Of a stretch of DNA of 41,969 bases, positions 15,519 through 22,505 are shown in pieces. Position 1 is the first letter of the stretch. Each line of letters starts with the position of its first letter. Under the pieces are notes generated by a model, which was not told where the DNA came from, did not search any database, and saw only the letters and a list, made by a program, of their open reading frames with translations. Position numbers and translations under genes: made by a program. Source of the DNA: Betaproteobacteria bacterium (GTDB taxonomy: Bacteria; Pseudomonadota; Gammaproteobacteria; Burkholderiales; Ga0077523); assembly GCA_025350245.1 (NCBI GenBank), contig JANXYG010000090.1:1-41969 (forward strand), written 5' to 3'.

Positions 15519-17539
15519 TCGGCCGCGTCCGCCGACGTGCAGGCGGCCTTTGGCTGGCGGCTCTGGCAACGGTCGCCCTGATCGCCACCGGCACGGCCGT
15601 CGCCGCGCCGGCACGGTTCGACTTCACGATCACGATCGATCCGGTCGCCCGCACGTTGCTCGGTGAGGGGTCGATCACGCTACCGCCAGGGAAAGCCGCG
15701 ACGCTGTCGCTCGCCAGCGGATTCGTCGCCGAGACGATACAACTCGACGGGCGCACCCTGCCACTCGGCACTGCGGCCGACCGCCAGACCTGGCGCGTCG
15801 GCGCCAGCACCGATGCCCGCGTGGTGAGCGTGCGATGGTCCGGTACGCTCGCGGCGCTCGACGCGACCATGCAGCATCGCGACACGCTCGGTGATCTGCG
15901 TGCGGCGAGCAGTGCCGGCGGAACCTTCCTGCCAGCCGCCACCAATTGGCATCCCATGATCGACGCGATGCCTGCCAGCTATCGCGTGACGCTGCTGCTG
16001 CCGCCGGGTCAACGCGGTCTGGTGCCAGGACGACTGCTCGCGGAAACCGACGACACCAGCGGCTATCGGGCCGCATTCGAGTTCGCGCAGGCGATCGACG
16101 GCATCGACCTCATGGCCGGCCCATATCGCAGCGACGAGCGCGTGATCACACTGGCCGGCGACCGCAGCGTCCGGCTGCGCACCTACTTCACCCAGGCCCT
16201 GGCCGATCTGGCGCCGGGCTATCTCGATTCGGTCGTCGGCTATCTCACCCGGTACGACGAGCGCATCGGCCCCTACCCGTACACCGAATTCAGCGTGGTC
16301 TCGAGCCCGACGCCCACCGGCTTCGGCATGCCCACGCTCACCTACATCGGCGCCGACGTGCTGCGCCTGCCATTCATCCGCGCCACCTCGCTCGGCCACG
16401 AAGTCCTGCACAACTGGTGGGGCAACGGGGTGTTTCCGGACTACGCCAGCGGCAACTGGTCGGAGGGCCTCACCACCTTCATGGCCGACTATGAATACCA
16501 GCGCCGCGAAGGCGAAGCACCGGCACGCGCCATGCGACTGGCATGGCTGCGCGATTACTCCGCGCTGCCGGCAGCAGGCGATGCGCCGCTCGCGGCGTTC
16601 ACTTCGCGCACCCACGGCGCCTCGCAGATCGTCGGTTACAACAAGGCCGCGATGGTGTTCTCGATGCTGCGCGATCTCATCGGCGAAGCGGCGTTCGATC
16701 AGGGGCTGCGCACTTTCTGGTCGGCGCAACGGTTTCGCGTGGCGTCGTGGGACGATCTGCGGCATGCCTTCGAACAGGCCTCCAACCGCGATCTCGCGCC
16801 GTTCTTCGCCCAATGGATCAAGCGACCCGGCGCGCCGACGCTGCACATCGCCGAAGCGCGACGCGAGCCCACCGGGAAGGGGTGGCGGGTGCAGGTGCGC
16901 ATCGTCCAACCCTTGCCATCGTTTGCCGTCAGCGTGCCGTTGCGCATCCGCACCGAGCTTGGCGAACAGATGCAGAGCGTCGACGTGGGCGGCCTCGCCA
17001 CCACTGCGACCCTGACCGTGGACGCCCGGCCGTTGGCGATCGCGCTCGATCCAGACACCCGCGTCATGCGCCGGCTCGCCCCCGGCGAGGCCCCGCCGAT
17101 CCTGCGCGACGTCATGGTGAACGCACGCACCGCACTCGTGATACTCGACCCGGACCCGGCGTATGACGAGGCCGCGCGGCAGCTCGCCGACGCCATCGCC
17201 GATCAGCCACCGAAACCGATCCGCCCCGACGACGACGTGCCGGCATCACCGCTGATCGTGATCGGTACCACCGCGCGGATCGCGGCCTGGATCGAACAGC
17301 ACGCCTTGCCACCGATCGGCGCAACGCTCCCGCAGCGAGGCAACGCCCGCGTCTGGCTCGCCCGCGGACGCGCGGCGAGCATCGCGTTCATCGAAGCCGC
17401 CGACACGGCCACGTTGCAATCGCTAATGCGCGGGCTGCCACACTACGGCGGCCAGAGCTGGCTCGTGTTCGAGAACGGCAAGGTGGTGGAGCGTGGCGTA
17501 TGGCCGGCAACGCCGATGGTGTTCGGCTTCGAGCGGTGA
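15515..17539 (+). CDS. Secreted M1-family (gluzincin) metallopeptidase
   Basis: This encodes 674 aa from GTG 15515, which overlaps the ChaN/PDZ stop. An Arg-rich N-terminus and hydrophobic segment end around ATGTAVAAPA, giving an exported protein. The zinc site is His295-Glu296-x-x-His299 (HEVLH) with the third ligand Glu317 in NWSEGLTTF, the exact HExxH-18-E spacing of M1 aminopeptidases. The usual GAMEN substrate loop is replaced by GFGMP, so peptide N-terminus recognition may differ. A YNKAAMVFSML helix follows, with the M1 Tyr position. The C-terminal 150 residues form a domain I do not recognise. The coupling to a PDZ-bearing partner suggests joint action in the periplasm. Confidence 0.87.
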   Translation: MIGRVRRRAGGLWLAALATVALIATGTAVAAPARFDFTITIDPVARTLLGEGSITLPPGKAATLSLASGFVAETIQLDGRTLPLGTAADRQTWRVGASTDARVVSVRWSGTLAALDATMQHRDTLGDLRAASSAGGTFLPAATNWHPMIDAMPASYRVTLLLPPGQRGLVPGRLLAETDDTSGYRAAFEFAQAIDGIDLMAGPYRSDERVITLAGDRSVRLRTYFTQALADLAPGYLDSVVGYLTRYDERIGPYPYTEFSVVSSPTPTGFGMPTLTYIGADVLRLPFIRATSLGHEVLHNWWGNGVFPDYASGNWSEGLTTFMADYEYQRREGEAPARAMRLAWLRDYSALPAAGDAPLAAFTSRTHGASQIVGYNKAAMVFSMLRDLIGEAAFDQGLRTFWSAQRFRVASWDDLRHAFEQASNRDLAPFFAQWIKRPGAPTLHIAEARREPTGKGWRVQVRIVQPLPSFAVSVPLRIRTELGEQMQSVDVGGLATTATLTVDARPLAIALDPDTRVMRRLAPGEAPPILRDVMVNARTALVILDPDPAYDEAARQLADAIADQPPKPIRPDDDVPASPLIVIGTTARIAAWIEQHALPPIGATLPQRGNARVWLARGRAASIAFIEAADTATLQSLMRGLPHYGGQSWLVFENGKVVERGVWPATPMVFGFER

Positions 17540-17540
17540 G

Positions 17541-17620
17541 TTGACGTCCACCCCCAGGCTGCGCTGCGCTTCGCCTTCCCCCTCGAGGGGGCGCAGCGTC
17601 CTCGGGGGGCACCTGTGGTG
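17541..17620 (+). repeat. Stop-adjacent intergenic repeat, copy C
   Basis: TGAC begins two bases after the peptidase stop, and the CACCCCCAGG core starts 9 nt after it, at 17549. It holds a perfect palindrome CCCCCTCGAGGGGG (17578-17591) nested inside GCTGCGC/GCGCAGC arms, then a CGTCCTCGGGGGG block. This is the cleanest hairpin of the family. The rest of the gap, to 17665, is unexplained. Confidence 0.88.
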
Positions 17621-17665
17621 CTGAGCCAGTCACGCCCGGATATCCTTACCCCTCTTCGGCTATCG

Positions 17666-20600
17666 CTACTTCCTCGCCTGTCCGTACACCCGCTGCAACA
17701 GATACCCGGCCGCCACCGCGCGGAACTGTTCATCGCTCATTACCCGCCGGAAGATCTCGTCGTTACCGTCCATCCGGTCGATAAAAAGGCCGTCCAGCGC
17801 CTGATCGAATACCAGCTTGAAATCGTCCAGCGAATTGGCCTTCGCCGCTTGCTGAAGGTCGTTACGCTCTATGGCCTGCGCCTCGATCTGGTCGAAGAAC
17901 AACTGGTCGGCGGGTGTGAAATGGGTGCCGAACTTTTCGTTTAGCCCATCAACCAGCGTTGATAACCGCACCTTCTTGCTATCGGCTAGCCGACTTCCCA
18001 CCTCGTCCGGACCGTATAGCGGGTCGGCTTCCCCGATCTTCAGGTCGACCTGCCCCTCGCCGATCTTCTGAAGCTTGTAGTACTTCAGTCCCACTTCGCC
18101 ATCAGGTTCGAATCGATCACCCTGCTTCGCGCGCGGTAGCTTGGCACCGAGAAATCGCAGATAGGTGTAAGCGCGCTCGAGCGACGAGTCCTGGTAGGGA
18201 ATGATCTGCGACAGGTAGCCGTACAGATTGCGAAAGCTCTGCACCCAACCCGCGAAATCGTCGCGATCCTGTTCGTCCAGCGCTTTGAAGCGCTCGACCG
18301 CCGCGTCCACGTGCTTACTCAGCCGCGCATGCACAGAATCGCCTGTGCTCGGGTCCGAGAAGAAATCCTTGCACAGGGCTTCGACCTCGGTCTGGTGGTA
18401 CACCTGTGCCGCGTCTAGCTTAGTCTTCAGTTCGTACAGTTTCTGCGGATCGGTCGTTTCGGCCGCTTCCGTCGACTCGTAGTACGGCTTGAAGGCTAGC
18501 AGTATGTCTTCGCGCTCGTTGTAGAAATCCAGCACGAACGTTTCTTCCTTGCCGATACATCGGCGGTTCAGACGCGAGAGCGTCTGGACCGCCTGTACTC
18601 CATCGAGTCGCTTGTCGACATACATGGTGTGGAGAAGGGGCTGGTCGAAGCCGGTCTGGTACTTCTCCGCCACCAGTAGCACCTGATAGTCGTCGGTCTC
18701 GAACTTCGCTGGCAGCTCGCTCTCCCGAAAGCCGTTCATGCCGTCTTCGCTCCACGTTCGACCTGGGGCATCAGGGTCTTCCACCGTGCCCGAGAAGGCC
18801 ACCAGCGTGCGGATATCCTGATAGCCCTTGTCGGCGATGTACTTGTCGAAAGCGAGCTTGTAACGCACCGCCGAGAGCCGGGAACCCGTCACTACCATCG
18901 CCTTGGCACGTCCGGCAATCTTGTGGCGGGTGTGCTGCCGAAAGTGTTCGACCATCACCTCGACCTTGCTAGCCAAATTGTGTGGGTGATGTTGCATGTA
19001 GCGCGCGAGCGCCTTGGCGGCCTCGCGCTTGTCGACCAGCGGGTCATCGGCCGATTCCCGCGCCAGCCGGTAATAGCTCTTGTACGTAGTGTAGTTGAGC
19101 AAAACGTCATGGATGAAGCTTTCCTCGATCGCCTGCCGCATCGAGTAAAGGTGGAATGGCGCCGTGCCGGTGGGACCGGGTTCATCGAAGATCTTCAGCG
19201 TCTTGTGCTTGGGCGTGGCCGTGAAAGCGAAGAAGCTGATGTTCGGTTGTCGTCCACGCTTGAGCATGGTGAGCAGCATCGCCTCGTCGGCACTGTCCTC
19301 GATACCCTCGTCCGCCGCGATCGCTTGCGCCCTCGCGCGCAGGTCGGCATCGTTCAACACGCCCTTGAGTTCAGCTACCTGCTCGCCCGACTGCGAGCTG
19401 TGGGCTTCGTCCACGATCACTGCGTAGCGCTGATGCGGAAGGGTCGCCAGCTTGTCGGTCACGAACGGAAACTTCTGCAGCGTCGTGACGATGATGGGCG
19501 TGCGATCCACCAGCGCCTTTGCCAATTGCGTAGAGTCCTCGTCGATCTTCTGCACCACGCCCTGCTTGTGCTCGAAATCGAAGATGTTGGCCTGCAGTTG
19601 CCGGTCCAGCACGCGCCGGTCCGTGATGACGATCATGGAATCGAACACGCGCTCGTCTTTTTCATCGTGCAGGCTCGACAGGCGATGCGCCAACCACGCG
19701 ATGGTGTTGCTCTTGCCGCTGCCTGCGGAGTGCTGCACCAGGTAGTTGCGCCCCGTACCGTTCGTCTTGGCCGAGTCCACCAGGGCGCGCACTGCGTCGA
19801 GTTGGTGATAGCGCGGAAAGATCATCGACTCCTTCCTGATCTTCTGCACTACCTTCTTGCCGCCGCGCGTGACCAGCACATCGCGGGCCTCGATTTCCAG
19901 ATGCAGGAAGCGGCCGAGGATATCGAGCAGCGAGTCTCGCTGCCATATTTTCTCCCAGAGGTAAGAGGTGCGGTGCCCCCGTGGATTGGCGGGGTTGCCG
20001 GCGCCATCGCCATGTCCCAGGTTGAACGGCAGGAAGCGAGTGCCGTTGCCGTCGAGCCGGGTGGTCATGAAGGCCAAATCGGGGTCCACCGCAAAATGTA
20101 CCAGCGAGCGCTGGTTGAAGCGGAAGACCTGTTCCTTCGGATCTCGGTCCTGCCGGTACTGTCGCATCGCGTTATGCACCGTCTGACCGGTGAACTGGTT
20201 CTTCAGCTCGGCGGTGACCAATGGCAAGCCGTTGAGCGACAGCACGAGATCGAGGGAATTTTCGTTCTTCTCGCTGTAGTGCACCTGCCGCGTCACCGTC
20301 AGCACGTTTGCGTCGTACAGCGCTTGCAGCTCCGGATTCAGTCCGCTGGCTGGCGCGAAACAGGCAATGCGGATGGTCCTGCCGAAGCACGAGAACCCGT
20401 GCCGCAGCACGTGCAGCAACCCGCTTGCGTTGACGGCCTTGCCAAGGTCATCCAGCAACACCGGCCCGGCCTGATCGCCATGGTAGGTCGCGATCGTGCT
20501 CCAGGCTTTCTGCTGGGTTGCCTGGATGAAACCCAACAGGACGCCGACATCGAGTCCACGCTTGCGATCGAACGTCGTGGCGTCTCCCTTGGCGAAGCCG

Positions 20601-20668
20601 CCCGACGCCAGCAGTGCGGCCTCGATGGTCGTCTCGAATGCGGCTTCGTTGTGCCTGGCGAGGCTCAT
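17666..20668 (-). CDS. hsdR: Type I restriction enzyme R subunit
   Basis: This encodes 1000 aa, normal for HsdR, the motor and nuclease of type I restriction systems. The N-terminal PD-(D/E)xK nuclease is visible as LDLVLSLNGLPLVTAELK near residue 150, followed by an NQRSLVHFAVD strand. The helicase part has Walker A HSAGSGKSNT near residue 313, DEAH (VIVDEAHSSQSG) near 417 and FTATPKHKTL with motif III. VLLVAEKYQTGFDQPLL and the QTLSRLNR motif come from the second RecA domain. The ATG overlaps an upstream stop by one base (TGATG). HsdR needs HsdM and HsdS for DNA recognition. HsdS is absent here and HsdM is damaged, so this copy is probably inactive unless an S subunit is supplied from elsewhere. 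Confidence 0.95.
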   Translation of the reverse strand: MSLARHNEAAFETTIEAALLASGGFAKGDATTFDRKRGLDVGVLLGFIQATQQKAWSTIATYHGDQAGPVLLDDLGKAVNASGLLHVLRHGFSCFGRTIRIACFAPASGLNPELQALYDANVLTVTRQVHYSEKNENSLDLVLSLNGLPLVTAELKNQFTGQTVHNAMRQYRQDRDPKEQVFRFNQRSLVHFAVDPDLAFMTTRLDGNGTRFLPFNLGHGDGAGNPANPRGHRTSYLWEKIWQRDSLLDILGRFLHLEIEARDVLVTRGGKKVVQKIRKESMIFPRYHQLDAVRALVDSAKTNGTGRNYLVQHSAGSGKSNTIAWLAHRLSSLHDEKDERVFDSMIVITDRRVLDRQLQANIFDFEHKQGVVQKIDEDSTQLAKALVDRTPIIVTTLQKFPFVTDKLATLPHQRYAVIVDEAHSSQSGEQVAELKGVLNDADLRARAQAIAADEGIEDSADEAMLLTMLKRGRQPNISFFAFTATPKHKTLKIFDEPGPTGTAPFHLYSMRQAIEESFIHDVLLNYTTYKSYYRLARESADDPLVDKREAAKALARYMQHHPHNLASKVEVMVEHFRQHTRHKIAGRAKAMVVTGSRLSAVRYKLAFDKYIADKGYQDIRTLVAFSGTVEDPDAPGRTWSEDGMNGFRESELPAKFETDDYQVLLVAEKYQTGFDQPLLHTMYVDKRLDGVQAVQTLSRLNRRCIGKEETFVLDFYNEREDILLAFKPYYESTEAAETTDPQKLYELKTKLDAAQVYHQTEVEALCKDFFSDPSTGDSVHARLSKHVDAAVERFKALDEQDRDDFAGWVQSFRNLYGYLSQIIPYQDSSLERAYTYLRFLGAKLPRAKQGDRFEPDGEVGLKYYKLQKIGEGQVDLKIGEADPLYGPDEVGSRLADSKKVRLSTLVDGLNEKFGTHFTPADQLFFDQIEAQAIERNDLQQAAKANSLDDFKLVFDQALDGLFIDRMDGNDEIFRRVMSDEQFRAVAAGYLLQRVYGQARK

Positions 20669-20913
20669 CAGGGGCGCGCCGCCTGCACGTTGGCGGTTTT
20701 TTCCATAAATTCATCCAGAATCGACTTGCGATTCTGCAACCGCCAATGCGCCTCAAGCCGCGCCATCAAAATGGCCTGTCGCTTGTCGATAACGGTCGAG
20801 TTCCAGACAGCTTCGTTGATGACTTGGGTTGTGAGCGGGAATGCGGATACGCCGTCCTTTTTGAAGTAGGTGTTTTTCTTTACGTCGAAACTGTTGTTCG
20901 AGGCGGCACTGTT
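20668..20913 (-). pseudogene. Out-of-frame remnant between hsdM and hsdR
   Basis: From about 20913 a second frame reads 81 codons (NSAASNNSFDVKKNTYF ... EKTANVQAARP) and ends with TGA overlapping the hsdR ATG. It has better coding character than the hsdM frame here and no convincing start codon of its own; the first Met comes after 49 residues. It would join hsdM if the A6 run (minus strand; T6 at 20915-20920) had five bases. I read it as the shifted tail of hsdM or what remains of a lost neighbour. The family is not recognised. Confidence 0.6.
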
Positions 20914-22378
20914 CTTTTTTCTGGAAGTTGAGACGCAGCGGCCGTTCGACTGTTAGCCTGACATAGTCGAACTCGCGGTTGTCGAATACACGCACTCGCT
21001 CGCCCGGTGTGAAGTCGGCATACAACCGCGTGACCTCGGCAATCTGCGCGTCGCTCATCTCGTTACGCTTGTTGCCCAGGCTCTTGCGCATCTTCTGACT
21101 CATCGTGGTGGCATCGATGAATTGCACCTTTCCACGCCGATGCTCCGCCTTGCGATTGGTGACGATCCAGACATAGGTGAGGATGCCAGTGTTGTAGAAC
21201 ATCTGGTCGGGCAGGCCGATGATAGCTTCCAGCCAGTCGTTCTCGATCACCCAGCGCCGGATTTCGCTCTCACCCGAGCCGGCGTCGCCGGTGAACAACG
21301 GCGAGCCGTTGAGGACGATTCCAATGCGTGTGCCGTCGGCCTCCGGCTCACGCATCTTGCTCATCATGTGCAGCAGAAACAGCAGCGAGCCATCGTTGAT
21401 GCGCGGCAGGCCAGGACCGAAACGGCCCTTGAAGCCGATGCCCGTGTGCTCCTTCTCCACTACATCGGACTGCCTCTTCCACTCTACGCCGAAGGGCGGA
21501 TTGGCCAGCATGTAGTGAAACTTGTGGCCCTGGAAACCGTCTCGGGTCTTGCCGTCACCCAGCGTGTCACCGAATACGATGTTGCCCGGGTCCTCACCCT
21601 TGATCATCAGATCGGAACCGCAGATGGCGTGAGACTCGCCGTTGTATTCCTGGCCGAACACCTTGAGCGTGAGGCCGGGAGCGAACCCGTCGCGCCTGGC
21701 GTACTCCTCGGCCACGGTCAGCATGCCGCCTGTACCACAGCAGGGGTCGTACAAGGTGCGGATGATGCCGGGCTCGGTGAGCGTCGCGTCGTCGGGTGCG
21801 AAGAGCACATGCACCATCAGGCGAATGACTTCGCGCGGGGTGAAGTGGTCACCGGCCTCCTCATTGGCCTGCTCGTTGAAGCGTCGAACAAGATCCTCGA
21901 ATACATAGCCCATGGCGGTATTCGGCACTGCATCGGGGTGGAGGTCGACGGCAGCGAAGGCTTTGACGACTTCGAACAAGGCGTTGGCGTCGTCGAGCTT
22001 CTGGATCTCCTTCTCGAACTCGAAGCGCTCCAGGATTTCGCGGGCCTGGCTGCTGAAGCCCTTGATGAAGGCCACCAGATTGGGGGCGAGGTCGTTCGGC
22101 GCACCCAGCAGCTTGGTAAAGGTGAACCGGCTGGTGTTGAAGAAGCTGAGGCCGAACTTGTGCTTGATCGTTTTCTCGATCGTCACGTCGTCCAGCTTGG
22201 CCGCTTTGAGCTTCGCGCGCTCGGACAGCACAGCGTCTTTGGTCGGTTCCAGGACGCAATCGAGCCGCCGCAGTACCGTAAGTGGAATCATCACGCGCCG
22301 GTACTGCGGCGGCCGGTATGGGCCGCGCAGCTTGTTGGCGATAGACCAGATGAAGGTGATGAGTTCCTGTTGTGTCAT
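20753..22378 (-). CDS. hsdM: Type I restriction-modification methyltransferase subunit, frameshifted and shortened
   Basis: This encodes 541 aa as read. HsdM methylates adenine N6 in the recognition site. The N-terminal helical domain begins MTQQELITFIWSIANKLRG. The SAM-binding motif is LYDPCCGTGGML and the catalytic motif is NPPFG. Family sequence continues to FTPGERVRVFDNREFDYVRL...RPLRLNFQ, after which similarity stops at an A6 run and 57 unrelated residues follow. Relatives with this N-terminus normally continue for about 120-150 more residues, through a conserved YEIPFTRHFY region, and are followed by hsdS; both are missing. I infer an internal deletion plus a frameshift. The start at 22378 is preferred to 22441, which adds non-family residues. 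Confidence 0.88.
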   Translation of the reverse strand: MTQQELITFIWSIANKLRGPYRPPQYRRVMIPLTVLRRLDCVLEPTKDAVLSERAKLKAAKLDDVTIEKTIKHKFGLSFFNTSRFTFTKLLGAPNDLAPNLVAFIKGFSSQAREILERFEFEKEIQKLDDANALFEVVKAFAAVDLHPDAVPNTAMGYVFEDLVRRFNEQANEEAGDHFTPREVIRLMVHVLFAPDDATLTEPGIIRTLYDPCCGTGGMLTVAEEYARRDGFAPGLTLKVFGQEYNGESHAICGSDLMIKGEDPGNIVFGDTLGDGKTRDGFQGHKFHYMLANPPFGVEWKRQSDVVEKEHTGIGFKGRFGPGLPRINDGSLLFLLHMMSKMREPEADGTRIGIVLNGSPLFTGDAGSGESEIRRWVIENDWLEAIIGLPDQMFYNTGILTYVWIVTNRKAEHRRGKVQFIDATTMSQKMRKSLGNKRNEMSDAQIAEVTRLYADFTPGERVRVFDNREFDYVRLTVERPLRLNFQKKEQCRLEQQFRRKEKHLLQKGRRIRIPAHNPSHQRSCLELDRYRQATGHFDGAA

Positions 22379-22505
22379 CGAATGCGGCAGGAGCCGTGCG
22401 AGAGCGTGGTCAGTTGGGAAGTACCCGAGGGCAACTGCCAAATTCTCACATATGCGAGGGGCAACTCGAAGGATCGCTTTGCTTGGCTGCTTGGCGCACC
22501 GCCGA

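Noticed and set aside
18923-20869. 648-codon plus-strand frame antisense to hsdR
   Set aside because: The minus strand encodes complete HsdR motifs, and the antisense frame has Arg/His/Gln-rich composition typical of shadows in high-GC DNA.
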